A stretch of 64,000 nucleotides of DNA from assembly GCA_018712145.1 (NCBI GenBank), contig DVHJ01000081.1, positions 1 to 64,000 on the forward strand, read 5' to 3'. The notes beneath the pieces are model-generated. The model saw nothing but the letters and a program-made list of their open reading frames with translations, was not told where the DNA came from and made no database searches. Below, piece by piece: positions 7,493 through 16,140 of the stretch (the stretch's first letter is position 1; each line of letters starts with the position of its first letter). The position numbers and the translations under genes were made by a program. The DNA comes from Candidatus Faecousia faecigallinarum. Lineage in GTDB: Bacteria > Bacillota > Clostridia > Oscillospirales > Oscillospiraceae.

Positions 7493-8320
7493 CTAAATGG
7501 CCACGGGAATTTTCCCGGAAAATTCGCTGTACCGGTAGCCCTCCAGGTGGAAGCTGTCCGGGGTGAAGGCATAAAAATCCGTCACCGGGTCCATGGTAAA
7601 CTTGGGGGCGGGATAGGCCGGATTGTCCAGCAGCCGGCGCACCAGGGGAACGTGCCGGTCGTAGATGTGGCAGTCGGCAATGACGTGCACCAGCTCCCCG
7701 GCCTGCAGGCCCGACACCTGGGCGAACATGTGTACCAGCACGGCATACTGGCACACGTTCCAGTTGTTGGCGGTGAGCATATCCTGGGAGCGTTGGTTTA
7801 AAATGGCATTTAATGTATTACCGGAAACGTTAAAAGTCATGGAATAGGCGCAGGGGTATAGGTGCATCTCATGCAGATCCTGGAAATTATACAGGCTGGT
7901 GAGAATCCGCCGGGAGGTGGGATTGTGCTGTAGGTCGTAGAGCACCCGGTCTACCTGGTCAAACTCCCCCTCGGCAAACTGGTATTTGACCCCCAGCTGA
8001 TAGCCGTAGGCCTTGCCGATGGAGCCGGTTTCGTCAGCCCAGCTGTCCCACACGTGACTGGCCAGGTCCCGGACGTTGTTGGACTTTTTTTGCCAGATCC
8101 ACAGCAGTTCATCAATGCAGTTGCGGAAGGCGGTGCGCCGCAGGGTCATGATGGGAAATTCTGTCTGCAAATTGTACCGGTTCACTACCCCGAAGCGCTT
8201 GACGGTGTGGGCGGGGGCACCGTCGGCCCACCGGGGGCGCACCGTCCTATCCGTGTCCCACACTCCGTTTTCCAGAATATCCAGGCAGTTGGCCCGGTAG
8301 ATTTCATCGGCTCTGCTCAT
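7493..8320 (-). CDS. thyA: Thymidylate synthase
   Basis: ThyA methylates dUMP to dTMP using methylene-tetrahydrofolate. The catalytic cysteine is C157 in YPCAYSM. RSQDMLTANNWNV and HVIADCHIYDRH are the conserved substrate-binding blocks. I choose ATG 8320 (275 residues) because GGAGG lies 9 nt upstream; ATG 8326 is only 3 nt from it. The frame stays open further upstream, but that part covers the promoter. It is co-transcribed with folA. Confidence 0.95.
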   Translation of the reverse strand: MSRADEIYRANCLDILENGVWDTDRTVRPRWADGAPAHTVKRFGVVNRYNLQTEFPIMTLRRTAFRNCIDELLWIWQKKSNNVRDLASHVWDSWADETGSIGKAYGYQLGVKYQFAEGEFDQVDRVLYDLQHNPTSRRILTSLYNFQDLHEMHLYPCAYSMTFNVSGNTLNAILNQRSQDMLTANNWNVCQYAVLVHMFAQVSGLQAGELVHVIADCHIYDRHVPLVRRLLDNPAYPAPKFTMDPVTDFYAFTPDSFHLEGYRYSEFSGKIPVAI

Positions 8321-8360
8321 GGCCATGTTCCTCCTTGCCGTAGGGAATCGCGCTGGGGTA

Positions 8361-8389
8361 AGTATAACACGGTCCAGCCGGGGATGCAA
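8361..8389 (-). promoter_or_regulatory. Predicted promoter of thyA-folA
   Basis: On the minus strand TTGCAT (8384-8389) and TATACT (8361-8366) are 17 bp apart, about 40 bp before thyA. Confidence 0.6.
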
Positions 8390-8498
8390 GAAGGCGCCGG
8401 TTTTTCCGATATTTTTGGGAAAATCTGGCGGTTTTGTCGAAGAAGAACAGGCTGGTTTTTCCCTTTTTTGTTTTTTTCGTGGGATTTGCAAAAAACCG

Positions 8499-8527
8499 TT
8501 GAGTCCCCCTTGAAAATGGTGTAAAAT
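8499..8527 (+). promoter_or_regulatory. Predicted promoter of gpmI
   Basis: TTGAGT (8499-8504) and TAAAAT (8522-8527) are 17 bp apart. The leader to gpmI is about 45 nt. Confidence 0.5.
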
Positions 8528-8577
8528 AGTGTAGCTAGCTTGAATTAACCCCAACAATTTATTGGAGGCATGAAATA

Positions 8578-10143
8578 ATGAAGAAACCCATTGTTTTGGT
8601 GATTATGGACGGCGTGGGCCGGGGGGATGGCGGCCCCGGCGACGCGGTAAAGCAGGCCAACACCCCCACCCTGGATATGCTGCTGGACACCTGCCCCCAC
8701 ACCTGGATCAAGGCCCATGGTACTGCCGTCGGCCTGCCCACAGACGATGATATGGGCAACTCCGAGGTGGGCCACAATGCCCTGGGCTGCGGCCAGGTCT
8801 ATGCCCAGGGGGCTAAGCTGGTGGAGGAATCCATCGAATCCGGCAAGCTGTTTCAGTCCGCCGTGTGGCAGGATCTCACGGACAACTGCCTGTCCGGGGA
8901 GAAGGCCCTGCATTTTTTGGGTCTGCTGTCTGACGGCAACGTCCACTCCAACATTGCCCACCTGTTTGCCATGCTGAAGGCCGCCAAGGCCAAGGGAGTT
9001 AAGCGGGTGTACTGCCACATCCTGCTGGACGGCCGGGATGTACCGGCTACCTCTGCCCTGACTTACGTGGACCAGCTGGAGGATGTGCTTTCCAGCTTGC
9101 GGGAGCCGGGGTATGACTACGCCATTGCCTCCGGCGGCGGCCGGATGCAGATCACCATGGACCGCTATCAGGCCAACTGGCCCATGGTGGAGGCAGGCTG
9201 GCGCACCCATGTCCAGGGCCAGGGCCGGCAGTTCCCCTCCGCCCAGGCGGCCATTGAGACCTACCGGGCGGAACTGAACTGCATTGACCAGGATCTGCCC
9301 GCCTTCGTGGTGGCCCGGGACGGCCAGCCGGTGGCCAAGATTGCCAACGGCGACAGCGTGATTTTGTTTAATTTCCGGGGCGACCGGGCCCAGGAAATCT
9401 CCCTGGCCTTTGACGAGAAGGAATTTACCCACTTCGACCGGGGAGACTATACCGGGGTGAAGTTTGCCGGCATGCTGGAGTATGACGGCGACCTGAAAAT
9501 CCCTCAGCGCTACCTGGTGGATCCCCCGGTGATCCGCAACACCCTTACCGAGTTCCTCTGCGCCCACAATATCCGGGAGTACGCCCTGTCCGAGACCCAG
9601 AAGTATGGCCATGTCACCTATTTCTGGAACGGCAACCGCTCCGGCAAGGTAAACCCGGATCTGGAGGACTACGACGAAATTCCTTCTGACGTGATCCCTT
9701 TTGAGCAGGCGCCGGCTATGAAATCCGTGGAGATTACCGACCACATGGTGGCGGCCATGGCCTCCGGGAAATATGAATTCCTCCGGTGCAACTATCCCAA
9801 TGGGGATATGGTGGGCCACACCGGCGTGCTGGAGGCGGTGATCACCGCCATGGAATGCGTGGACGCCGGCCTGAAGCGGATCCTGGCGGCAGCCGACCAG
9901 TATGGCTACACCGTCATTGTCACTGCCGACCACGGCAATGCCGACCAGATGACCGAGACGAAAAAGGGCAAAACCACCGTCCGGACCGCGCACAGCTTGA
10001 ATCCGGTGCCGTTTATTATCTACGACCGGGATACGCCGTATGTCATCAAGGATGGCGCCTTTGGCCTGGCCAATGTGGCGCCCACCATTGTGAAGATGAT
10101 GGGCTTTGTTCCCCCGGAATGCTGGGCGGAAAGCATGATTTAA
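8578..10143 (+). CDS. gpmI: 2,3-bisphosphoglycerate-independent phosphoglycerate mutase
   Basis: This 521-residue, manganese-dependent glycolytic enzyme interconverts 3- and 2-phosphoglycerate through a phosphoserine intermediate. The nucleophile is S62 in DMGNSEVGHN, and the metal site aspartate is D11 in VIMDGVG. The C-terminal half has the TADHGNADQM metal-ligand motif and the late RTAHSLNPVPF. Length is typical. The gene has its own promoter and stands ahead of the Asp23-fakA pair, which carries another promoter. Confidence 0.96.
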   Translation: MKKPIVLVIMDGVGRGDGGPGDAVKQANTPTLDMLLDTCPHTWIKAHGTAVGLPTDDDMGNSEVGHNALGCGQVYAQGAKLVEESIESGKLFQSAVWQDLTDNCLSGEKALHFLGLLSDGNVHSNIAHLFAMLKAAKAKGVKRVYCHILLDGRDVPATSALTYVDQLEDVLSSLREPGYDYAIASGGGRMQITMDRYQANWPMVEAGWRTHVQGQGRQFPSAQAAIETYRAELNCIDQDLPAFVVARDGQPVAKIANGDSVILFNFRGDRAQEISLAFDEKEFTHFDRGDYTGVKFAGMLEYDGDLKIPQRYLVDPPVIRNTLTEFLCAHNIREYALSETQKYGHVTYFWNGNRSGKVNPDLEDYDEIPSDVIPFEQAPAMKSVEITDHMVAAMASGKYEFLRCNYPNGDMVGHTGVLEAVITAMECVDAGLKRILAAADQYGYTVIVTADHGNADQMTETKKGKTTVRTAHSLNPVPFIIYDRDTPYVIKDGAFGLANVAPTIVKMMGFVPPECWAESMI

Positions 10144-10146
10144 ATC

Positions 10147-10175
10147 TTGTGCTTTCCCCGGAAATCAGGTACAAT
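10147..10175 (+). promoter_or_regulatory. Predicted promoter of the Asp23-fakA operon
   Basis: TTGTGC (10147-10152) and TACAAT (10170-10175) are 17 bp apart, directly after gpmI. Confidence 0.55.
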
Positions 10176-10221
10176 AGAAAGCACACAATCTGCCGGCTTG
10201 CCGGCAAAGGAGGTAGCTGTT

Positions 10222-10575
10222 ATGATTCGTCAGCATACGCAGAAGGGTGCCGTGGTCATCAGCAGCAACGTCTATACCAACATCGCCGGCGTGGCTGCTT
10301 CCAACTGCTTCGGCGTCAAGGGTATGGCGGTGCGCTCCATGACCGATGGGTTGGTTCACCTGCTGCGGAAGGAGTCCATGAGCAAGGGCGTGCGGGTGCA
10401 TTTCCATGAGGACAGCTCCATTTCCATCGACTTGCACATCATGGTGGATCATGGGGTGAATCTCACCGCCGTAGGGGCTTCGATTATTTCTGAGGTGCGC
10501 TATGTGGTGAACAAGTGTACCGGTACCAAGGTTCGCGCTGTCAATGTGTATATTGATTCCATGATGATTGGGTGA
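10222..10575 (+). CDS. Asp23/Gls24 family protein (YloU-like)
   Basis: This 117-residue protein has the Asp23 fold: VVISSNVYTNIAGVAASNCFG at the N-terminus and a following beta/helix core ending VRAVNVYIDSMMIG. In Bacillus and many Clostridia such a protein (YloU) is encoded directly before the FakA/YloV homologue, as here. A role in envelope stress or fatty-acid kinase function is suspected but unproven. ATG 10222 is chosen because AAAGGAGGT ends about 7 nt before it. The longer frame from 10147 would overlap the promoter. Confidence 0.9.
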   Translation: MIRQHTQKGAVVISSNVYTNIAGVAASNCFGVKGMAVRSMTDGLVHLLRKESMSKGVRVHFHEDSSISIDLHIMVDHGVNLTAVGASIISEVRYVVNKCTGTKVRAVNVYIDSMMIG

Positions 10576-10613
10576 CGCCCGGACGTGGAATGACTTCGGA
10601 GGTGTAAAATCCA

Positions 10614-12239
10614 TTGAGGCAAACCATTAACGGCGCCGATTTTCGCAGACTGATCATCAGCGCGGCCGCCTCTATTGAAATTCACAAGCAATCGATCAAC
10701 GAACTGAATGTGTTCCCGGTGCCGGACGGCGACACCGGCACCAACATGTCCATGACCATCAACGCCGCCGTGGCCGATCTGAAAAAGGCGGAGGATCCCA
10801 CCCTGGAAAAGGCGGCCGCCATTGCCGCCTCAGCCATGCTCCGGGGCGCCCGGGGCAACTCCGGCGTGATCCTGAGCCTGCTGTTCCGGGGGATCTCCAA
10901 AGTTCTGAAGGGGGCGGCGGAGTGTGACGGCGTGCTGTGGGCCAAGGCTCTGCAGGACGGGGTGGACGCTGCTTACAAGGCGGTGATGAAGCCGGCGGAG
11001 GGGACTATCCTCACCGTAGCCCGGCTGTCCGCCGCCAAGGCGGCCCATGCCGCTCAGGAGAACAGTTATTTCGAGTTTGTCCATCAGGCGGCCATTGCCG
11101 AGGCCAAGACCGCCCTGGCCAACACGGTGAACCAAAACCCGGTGCTGAAGAAGGCCGGGGTGGTGGACGCCGGCGGCAAGGGCTGGGTTTTGGCCCTGGA
11201 GGCCATGCTCCTGGCCCTGCGGGGGGAGGATGTGACTGTTCCGGAGGATCTGGCGGAGACAAAGCCCCAGGCGGATTTCTCCGACTTCTCCGATGAGGAT
11301 ATCACCTTCACTTATTGCACGGAGTTTATTGTCAACCGGGAGACGAACCGGGATCCGGAGGAGCTGCGGGCCTTCCTGCAAAACCTGGGGGACAGCCTGG
11401 TGCTGGTGGATGACGATGAGATCATCAAGGTCCATGTCCACACCAATCACCCAGGCACCGCCCTGGAGGAGGCGCTGACCTACGGCTCTTTCGTCACGGT
11501 GAAAATTGAAAATATGCGCCTGCAGCACACCGAAAAGGTGATGAGCGAACAGGAGCTGCAGCCGAAAATCGCCCCGCCGGAGAAGAAGCTGGGGGCGGTG
11601 GCGGTGTGCGCCGGGGACGGCATTGCCTCCGTGTTTAAAGACCTGGGGGTGGACGGGGTGATTGCCGGGGGCCAGACCATGAACCCCTCCACTCAGGACA
11701 TTCTCACGGTGGTGAACCAGGTGCCGGCAGAGGTGGTGTTCGTTTTCCCCAACAATAAGAATATTATCATGGCTGCCCAGCAGGTGGACCCCCTGACGGA
11801 AAAACGGGTGATTGTCATTCCCTCCAAAACCATCCCCCAGGGGATCACCGCCATGCTGTCCTACGATCCGGAAGGCTCGGTGGAGGCCAATCAGGAGAGC
11901 ATGACCCAGGCCCTGGGCAATGTGGATACCATGCAGGTCACCTATGCCGCCCGGGATTCCGACTTTGACGGCCATCAGATTCGCCAGGGGGACTATCTGG
12001 CCATGTTTGGCAACGCCCTGTTCACCACCTCCCGGGACTTGACCACCGTGCTCAAGCGTCTGGCGGAAAAGGTGCGGGACACCGGCCGGGAGTATATCAC
12101 CATTTTCTACGGCCAAGATATCACCCAAAAGCAAGCAGACAAGGCTGCGGATATTTTCGCCAAAACCTGCCCCAATGCGGATGTGAATCTGCTTTCCGGG
12201 GGGCAGCCGGTATATTATTATTTGATCTCTGCGGAATAA
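10614..12239 (+). CDS. fakA: FakA/YloV-type fatty acid kinase ATP-binding subunit (DAK2 domain)
   Basis: This 541-residue protein has an N-terminal DhaL/DAK2 kinase domain (roughly 1-200) with the Mg-ATP motif DGDTGTNM at 38-45 and the ARGNSGVILS block. A linker domain and a C-terminal DAK1-like domain follow, including HVHTNHPG. FakA phosphorylates fatty acids held by a FakB (DegV) partner, so exogenous fatty acids can enter lipids. No fakB is in the window. It starts with TTG after GGAGG at an 11 nt spacing and follows the Asp23 gene by 38 nt. Confidence 0.9.
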   Translation: MRQTINGADFRRLIISAAASIEIHKQSINELNVFPVPDGDTGTNMSMTINAAVADLKKAEDPTLEKAAAIAASAMLRGARGNSGVILSLLFRGISKVLKGAAECDGVLWAKALQDGVDAAYKAVMKPAEGTILTVARLSAAKAAHAAQENSYFEFVHQAAIAEAKTALANTVNQNPVLKKAGVVDAGGKGWVLALEAMLLALRGEDVTVPEDLAETKPQADFSDFSDEDITFTYCTEFIVNRETNRDPEELRAFLQNLGDSLVLVDDDEIIKVHVHTNHPGTALEEALTYGSFVTVKIENMRLQHTEKVMSEQELQPKIAPPEKKLGAVAVCAGDGIASVFKDLGVDGVIAGGQTMNPSTQDILTVVNQVPAEVVFVFPNNKNIIMAAQQVDPLTEKRVIVIPSKTIPQGITAMLSYDPEGSVEANQESMTQALGNVDTMQVTYAARDSDFDGHQIRQGDYLAMFGNALFTTSRDLTTVLKRLAEKVRDTGREYITIFYGQDITQKQADKAADIFAKTCPNADVNLLSGGQPVYYYLISAE

Positions 12240-12350
12240 GCCGGGGATTGCCAGAGGCCTTTGGCCAGAGGCATCGTGCGTTCTCCGGCAGCCATCCTCT
12301 GCGTTGCCAAGGGTCAAAACCGGACAACGCACAGGAAATGGAATAAAACC

Positions 12351-12386
12351 GGTCCTGCTGCAAAATGCAAATTTTGCAGCAGGACC
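12351..12386. repeat. Short perfect palindrome, solo form of the nested repeat family
   Basis: GGTCCTGCTGCAAAAT (12351-12366) is perfectly inverted at 12371-12386 around a GCAA loop. It lies between convergent fakA and the DUF4173 gene and may serve as a terminator hairpin, though the T-runs are poor. The same arm sequence (CCTGYTGCAAAAT) recurs at 28125 and around the longer elements at 43322 and 61633. Confidence 0.8.
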
Positions 12387-12392
12387 GCATGT

Positions 12393-13892
12393 TTATTGGC
12401 TGGTGAGGGTGGATAGCTCCGGTTGCAATTGGGCGACCAGGGCTTGCAGCAGGACCGTAGCCCTGGCCTGGGCGTAATTCCATGCCCACAGGGTGGTTGC
12501 CTGGGGTGTGGCGGTGAGGCCGGCCAAGGTGAACCGGCCGGCAATCTTCTCTGCCAGGGCCTGGCGGGTTTCCTGCTGTACCTCCGGATCCGGGCAATCG
12601 ATCAAACGGCACAAGTGGGGCACCGCTCCGTCGGATAATGCCGCCAGGTAGGCTACATCCACCGTTTCCAAGCGACCGGACAGATAAGCCGACACATTGT
12701 AATTGGCCACCTGGGCATCCACGTCCATCCACCCGGCCAGGCAGATCACCGCCACTGCTGCCAGCACAATGATCCGCAGATACCGGAAACCGGGCCGGAG
12801 CAGCCGTACTCCGGCACACGCCAGGGCCGCTGCCGTGCACAGCATAAACAAGGCAGTAAGCACCCGCAGCCGGGTCAGGCCGTAGGCGGCCACGTACATT
12901 CCCATTTTTGCTCCGGCACAGGCCACCAGCACCAGGGAGAAGCCTAGGATAAACAGGCACAGCCCTTTGGTCAACCGGCGGATTGGCTGCCCTGCCAGCC
13001 TGATGCAGACAGCGGCCAGACCCAGGTTGATGGCGCACAGGGCGGCCATTTCAAAGAAGCCCCGCCGGGCGTACTCTGCCGGGGTATAGCCCTGGGGCAA
13101 AATCCCCTGAAAGGCGCTGAACAGGTAGGCCAACTGGGACAATAGATATACCCCATACACCAGGGACACCGCGAATAGGAACGTATTCAAGGGCGTGGGA
13201 TTTGCGCTGCGGGCAGGTTTTGCTGCCGACGGCGGGTTTTCCGCCGTCAGGCACAGGACCCGGGCATAGGCAGGAAGGAACAGGAGAAAGCCCAGGGCCA
13301 GGGGGATGATTCCGTCGCTGTTCACCGGCGCCACCGCCTGGATCAGACCGGCGAAAGCGGCGTCTGCCCGGATCAGCAGCGGCAGGATGATCAGCAGGGC
13401 AGGCACCGCCAGGGCCAGGCCCAATAGCACGCCCCCCAATTTTCGCCGCTCCGGCCCCTGGGGGGTCTGGCGCAGCAGAAGGCCGTGGAAGGCCGGACCG
13501 ATGTAGCCATAGGGTAGGCACCAGGCATGAAAGGCTCCCCGCAGTTCCCCTTGCCTGGGGTAGGCGGCGCTCCCCAGGCCTGCCAAATCGGATACGGCGA
13601 TGGGGAAAACCAGCCAAAATTTTCCGCCGTCGCTATAGGCCAGGGCGGCGGACATCACCATAGCGGCAGCCAGGCAAAGGATGGCATAGGGCCGCCAAGC
13701 GGTTTTGGTTAGGACATGCAGCCCGGTGGCCCCAATGATGATCATCAGGGCCAGGGCCAGGCCTAGGTTCAGACCGCCCCAATAGAGCCCGTTGGCCGCC
13801 AGCAGGCAGCCGGCCAGAAGCACCACTGCCAGCGCAAGCTCCCTCCGGCCTGCCGGGGCTGGCGGTTTTGGTGTAAAGACAGTATTGCTCAT
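12393..13892 (-). CDS. DUF4173 polytopic membrane protein
   Basis: This 499-residue integral membrane protein has roughly ten to twelve hydrophobic helices and a hydrophilic C-terminal domain of about 90 residues. It matches the DUF4173 family, whose function is unknown. Its start overlaps the stop of the small HTH gene by 4 bp (ATGA), so the two are translationally coupled. DUF4173 proteins are often found with small Xre regulators and DUF2975 proteins, as here. The RLETVDVAYLAALSDGAVP segment is the conserved region I recognise best. Confidence 0.8.
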   Translation of the reverse strand: MSNTVFTPKPPAPAGRRELALAVVLLAGCLLAANGLYWGGLNLGLALALMIIIGATGLHVLTKTAWRPYAILCLAAAMVMSAALAYSDGGKFWLVFPIAVSDLAGLGSAAYPRQGELRGAFHAWCLPYGYIGPAFHGLLLRQTPQGPERRKLGGVLLGLALAVPALLIILPLLIRADAAFAGLIQAVAPVNSDGIIPLALGFLLFLPAYARVLCLTAENPPSAAKPARSANPTPLNTFLFAVSLVYGVYLLSQLAYLFSAFQGILPQGYTPAEYARRGFFEMAALCAINLGLAAVCIRLAGQPIRRLTKGLCLFILGFSLVLVACAGAKMGMYVAAYGLTRLRVLTALFMLCTAAALACAGVRLLRPGFRYLRIIVLAAVAVICLAGWMDVDAQVANYNVSAYLSGRLETVDVAYLAALSDGAVPHLCRLIDCPDPEVQQETRQALAEKIAGRFTLAGLTATPQATTLWAWNYAQARATVLLQALVAQLQPELSTLTSQ

Positions 13893-14104
13893 GGATTTTC
13901 CTCCTCACGGTATTCCAGAATGTCGCCGGGTTGGCAGTCTAGGACACGGCAAATGGCATCCAGTGTGCTGAAGCGGATGGCCTTGGCCTTTCCGGTTTTC
14001 AGAATGGACAGATTAGCCTGGGTGATACCGACCCGCCGGGCCAACTCCTGGGCGCTCATGCGGCGCTTGGCCAGCAGGAGGGTTAAATTGACTTGAATGG
14101 CCAT
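13889..14104 (-). CDS. Small Xre/HTH_26-type transcriptional regulator
   Basis: This 71-residue regulator is little more than a helix-turn-helix. AQELARRVGITQANLSILKTGKA forms the two DNA-contact helices, and LDAICRVLDCQPGDILEY is the conserved tail of the YozG-like family. It lies between DUF2975 and DUF4173 genes, and such pairs are usually autoregulatory. Direct TCAATAAT repeats over the operon promoter (14634, 14655) are candidate binding sites. Confidence 0.9.
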   Translation of the reverse strand: MAIQVNLTLLLAKRRMSAQELARRVGITQANLSILKTGKAKAIRFSTLDAICRVLDCQPGDILEYREEENP

Positions 14105-14117
14105 GGCATGCCTCCTG

Positions 14118-14564
14118 TTAAATGGTCAGGTCATTTTCTTCCTGCAGGACGGTGGCAGCGCCCATGACGTTGCCCACCACCCCTATCACCAGGCATAGAA
14201 AGGCGGTAACTACCGTCACAAATACCAGGGGCGGGTACCACCAGGCGCAGGCCAGGGTAATGAGGCTTACCGTGGCGCAGTACCACACTAACCGGTGGAT
14301 TAGGCGGACGTTGGCCCATTGGAACACCTGCCCTTGGCGGATGCGGCCCAGGAGCCGGTCCATGTCCAGCATGGCCAGGGCCAGGGGAACGAGGCATAAG
14401 TAGTACCCCACCAACACCGCCCGTTGTCCGGCGGGGGCGAGCAGGCGCACCCGGCCGTACCACTGGACAAGGGTGGGCATGGCCACCGCCAGCACGGCCA
14501 GCAGCAGGAGAATGCTGCGCCCGGCCCACTGGCAGGCGGCAGCATTGAGATAGGGCTTTTTCAT
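14118..14564 (-). CDS. DUF2975 membrane protein
   Basis: This 148-residue protein has four predicted transmembrane helices (about 15-35, 48-66, 95-115 and 118-140). It matches DUF2975, a family almost always encoded beside a small HTH_26 regulator. LLGRIRQGQVFQWANVRLIHRL, between helices 2 and 3, is the conserved loop. It is the first gene of the operon, with a sigma-A-like promoter 45 bp upstream. The molecular role is unknown. Confidence 0.82.
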   Translation of the reverse strand: MKKPYLNAAACQWAGRSILLLLAVLAVAMPTLVQWYGRVRLLAPAGQRAVLVGYYLCLVPLALAMLDMDRLLGRIRQGQVFQWANVRLIHRLVWYCATVSLITLACAWWYPPLVFVTVVTAFLCLVIGVVGNVMGAATVLQEENDLTI

Positions 14565-14608
14565 GAAATCGCTCCTTTCCGGCAGGCAGAGACCTGCCCA
14601 ATGGCCAT

Positions 14609-14662
14609 AGAATACCTTACGAATTATCGTTTGTCAATAATTATTTTTTGAATATCAATAAT
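14609..14662 (-). promoter_or_regulatory. Promoter of the DUF2975-Xre-DUF4173 operon with direct repeats
   Basis: On the minus strand TTGACA (14632-14637) and TATTCT (14609-14614) are 17 bp apart. TCAATAAT occurs at 14634-14641, touching the -35, and again at 14655-14662, 21 bp (two helical turns) away. That is a plausible operator for the operon's own Xre protein. Confidence 0.55.
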
Positions 14663-14756
14663 CAATAGCCCTGCGGGCAGATGCGCAGTGGCCCATGACT
14701 TTGTCATCGGTGCTGCATTTTACGATGTGCAGCCGCCGGGGATGGGAACTGCGCTG

Positions 14757-14788
14757 CAAAAAACCAGCCCGCACCTGTGCGGGCTGGA
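14757..14788 (-). terminator. Terminator of the ArsR-type regulator gene
   Basis: CCAGCCCGCA and TGCGGGCTGG pair around a 4 nt loop (14765-14788), followed on the minus strand by TTTTTT. Confidence 0.85.
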
Positions 14789-14806
14789 AGGGGAGATGGT
14801 GCCGTC

Positions 14807-15868
14807 CTACAACAGGCAGTGCTCCAGCTCCTGCAAGAACCGACGCAGAGCCCCGGGGTTCAGGGTGTAGTAGGTACTGGTACCCCGCTTGGTGGTGGTG
14901 ACAAACCCTTCGTTGGTCAGCAGGTTCATGTGATGGGAGACGGTGGCCGGGGCAAGGCTCAGACGCTCGGCGATGTCCTGGCCGTTACAGTCTCCGTTTT
15001 TCAAAAACTTCAGAATCTCCAGCCGGTTTTTGTCCCCCATGGACTTGAGCCGGCTGACTAAACTGGCGGACTGGTCGGAGTACCGCTGGATCAAATCGGT
15101 CAACGCCTCATAATATATGCCGAAGTACAACCTGGCATCAGTAAAGTCCCACCGCAGGCCGTGAAAACCCATTAAGCAGGGATAGATATCAATGGACTCC
15201 GGCGGCGCTGTTACGTTCAGGTTGGAAAAAATCCGGCTAGGATCGTCTCCGATGCGGCGCTGGGCAAAAGTCTTGGCTTGACGGCACAGCTTGGTCACAT
15301 CCGGCAGGTGCTCCAAAAACAGTCCGGTGGCCTTCCGGAGGATCACGTCCAGCTCCTCCAAATAGTCGTCTGCCGCATAATACAGGGCGGTGCAAATCCA
15401 CTTCACATCTTCGGTACAGCCATTGTGCAAAAGGAATTGCATCAGCCCGTTGAGATCGGAAACCTGATCCAAGGCATCGCCAGGGATATCCAACAGTCCA
15501 CACAGAGTGGGGCCCATGGCTGCCATGCGCTCCGCCTCCGGCAGCCCGCCGTAGCGAACGCCGGATTTCAGGGCGTAGTACAGTGGCCAGGCCAGGGAAA
15601 GCAGGCCGCCGTTGCGGGCGGTGAAGAAAAACCGCAGCCGCTCCTCACTTACCGATAGGTTGGAGTTGACATAATTTTCAACCTCCTGCAGAGGCTGAAG
15701 CAGAGGCTCCAGTTCAAAGGCGGGGATATTGTATTTGTCGGACAGGTATTTTCTCACCTGCTCGATGTTGTGCTGGGCGTCGGCGCCGGGGAGGAACCGC
15801 CGTTCCAGTAGGAAAATACATTCTGCTTCCGGACAAATGCGGTCAAAAAATTGAATGTGCATGGCCAT
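14807..15868 (-). CDS. ArsR-type winged-helix regulator with a large unassigned N-terminal domain
   Basis: The last 90 residues of this 353-residue protein are an ArsR/SmtB-like winged helix: LKSMGDKNRLEILKFL, then the recognition region IAERLSLAPATVSHHMNLL and the wing VTTTKRGTSTYYTL. The first 250 residues are helical, have no motif I can name and lack metal-binding cysteine clusters, so they probably sense something other than a metal. The first ATG (15868) has GGAGG 5 nt upstream. The gene diverges from the surface subtilase, and a 17-mer is shared between the two promoters. Confidence 0.85.
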   Translation of the reverse strand: MAMHIQFFDRICPEAECIFLLERRFLPGADAQHNIEQVRKYLSDKYNIPAFELEPLLQPLQEVENYVNSNLSVSEERLRFFFTARNGGLLSLAWPLYYALKSGVRYGGLPEAERMAAMGPTLCGLLDIPGDALDQVSDLNGLMQFLLHNGCTEDVKWICTALYYAADDYLEELDVILRKATGLFLEHLPDVTKLCRQAKTFAQRRIGDDPSRIFSNLNVTAPPESIDIYPCLMGFHGLRWDFTDARLYFGIYYEALTDLIQRYSDQSASLVSRLKSMGDKNRLEILKFLKNGDCNGQDIAERLSLAPATVSHHMNLLTNEGFVTTTKRGTSTYYTLNPGALRRFLQELEHCLL

Positions 15869-15883
15869 CCTTCCCTCCTACTA

Positions 15884-15900
15884 TTTCGACAAGAATAAAA
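15884..15900 (+). promoter_or_regulatory. Candidate operator copy 1 (ArsR-gene leader)
   Basis: TTTCGACAAGAATAAAA matches 16117-16133 at 16 of 17 positions. It lies between the ArsR-gene promoter and its ribosome-binding site. Confidence 0.45.
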
Positions 15901-15907
15901 CAATGCC

Positions 15908-15936
15908 ATTATACTGGCTTTTTTTTCCGGTGTCAA
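15908..15936 (-). promoter_or_regulatory. Promoter of the ArsR-type regulator
   Basis: On the minus strand a consensus TTGACA (15931-15936) and TATAAT (15908-15913) are 17 bp apart. Confidence 0.75.
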
Positions 15937-16116
15937 GGTTGATGCACTTGAATTCCATCGAAAGATAGCGGAAAAGCAGAGAGAATTGATTTAAAAAAAT
16001 ACGCCAAAAAGCAAAAATTTCTGAGGAGTTTTTAAGCCGGATTGGGAAACTAGAAATATTGCCCAAAAAATTTCGTAATATTTTGTGTATATTGCTGCTA
16101 TAAAAATCGAAAAAAT

Positions 16117-16133
16117 TTTCGACAAAAATAAAA
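16117..16133 (+). promoter_or_regulatory. Candidate operator copy 2 (upstream of the protease promoter)
   Basis: TTTCGACAAAAATAAAA ends 7 bp before the -35 of the protease promoter. Its left part also belongs to an inverted repeat TCGAAAA/TTTTCGA (16107-16122). Confidence 0.45.
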
Positions 16134-16140
16134 ATACTAG

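Noticed and set aside
10830-12332. 500-residue open frame on the minus strand opposite fakA
   Set aside because: FakA motifs are clear on the plus strand; the opposite frame has no domain I recognise and no ribosome site.
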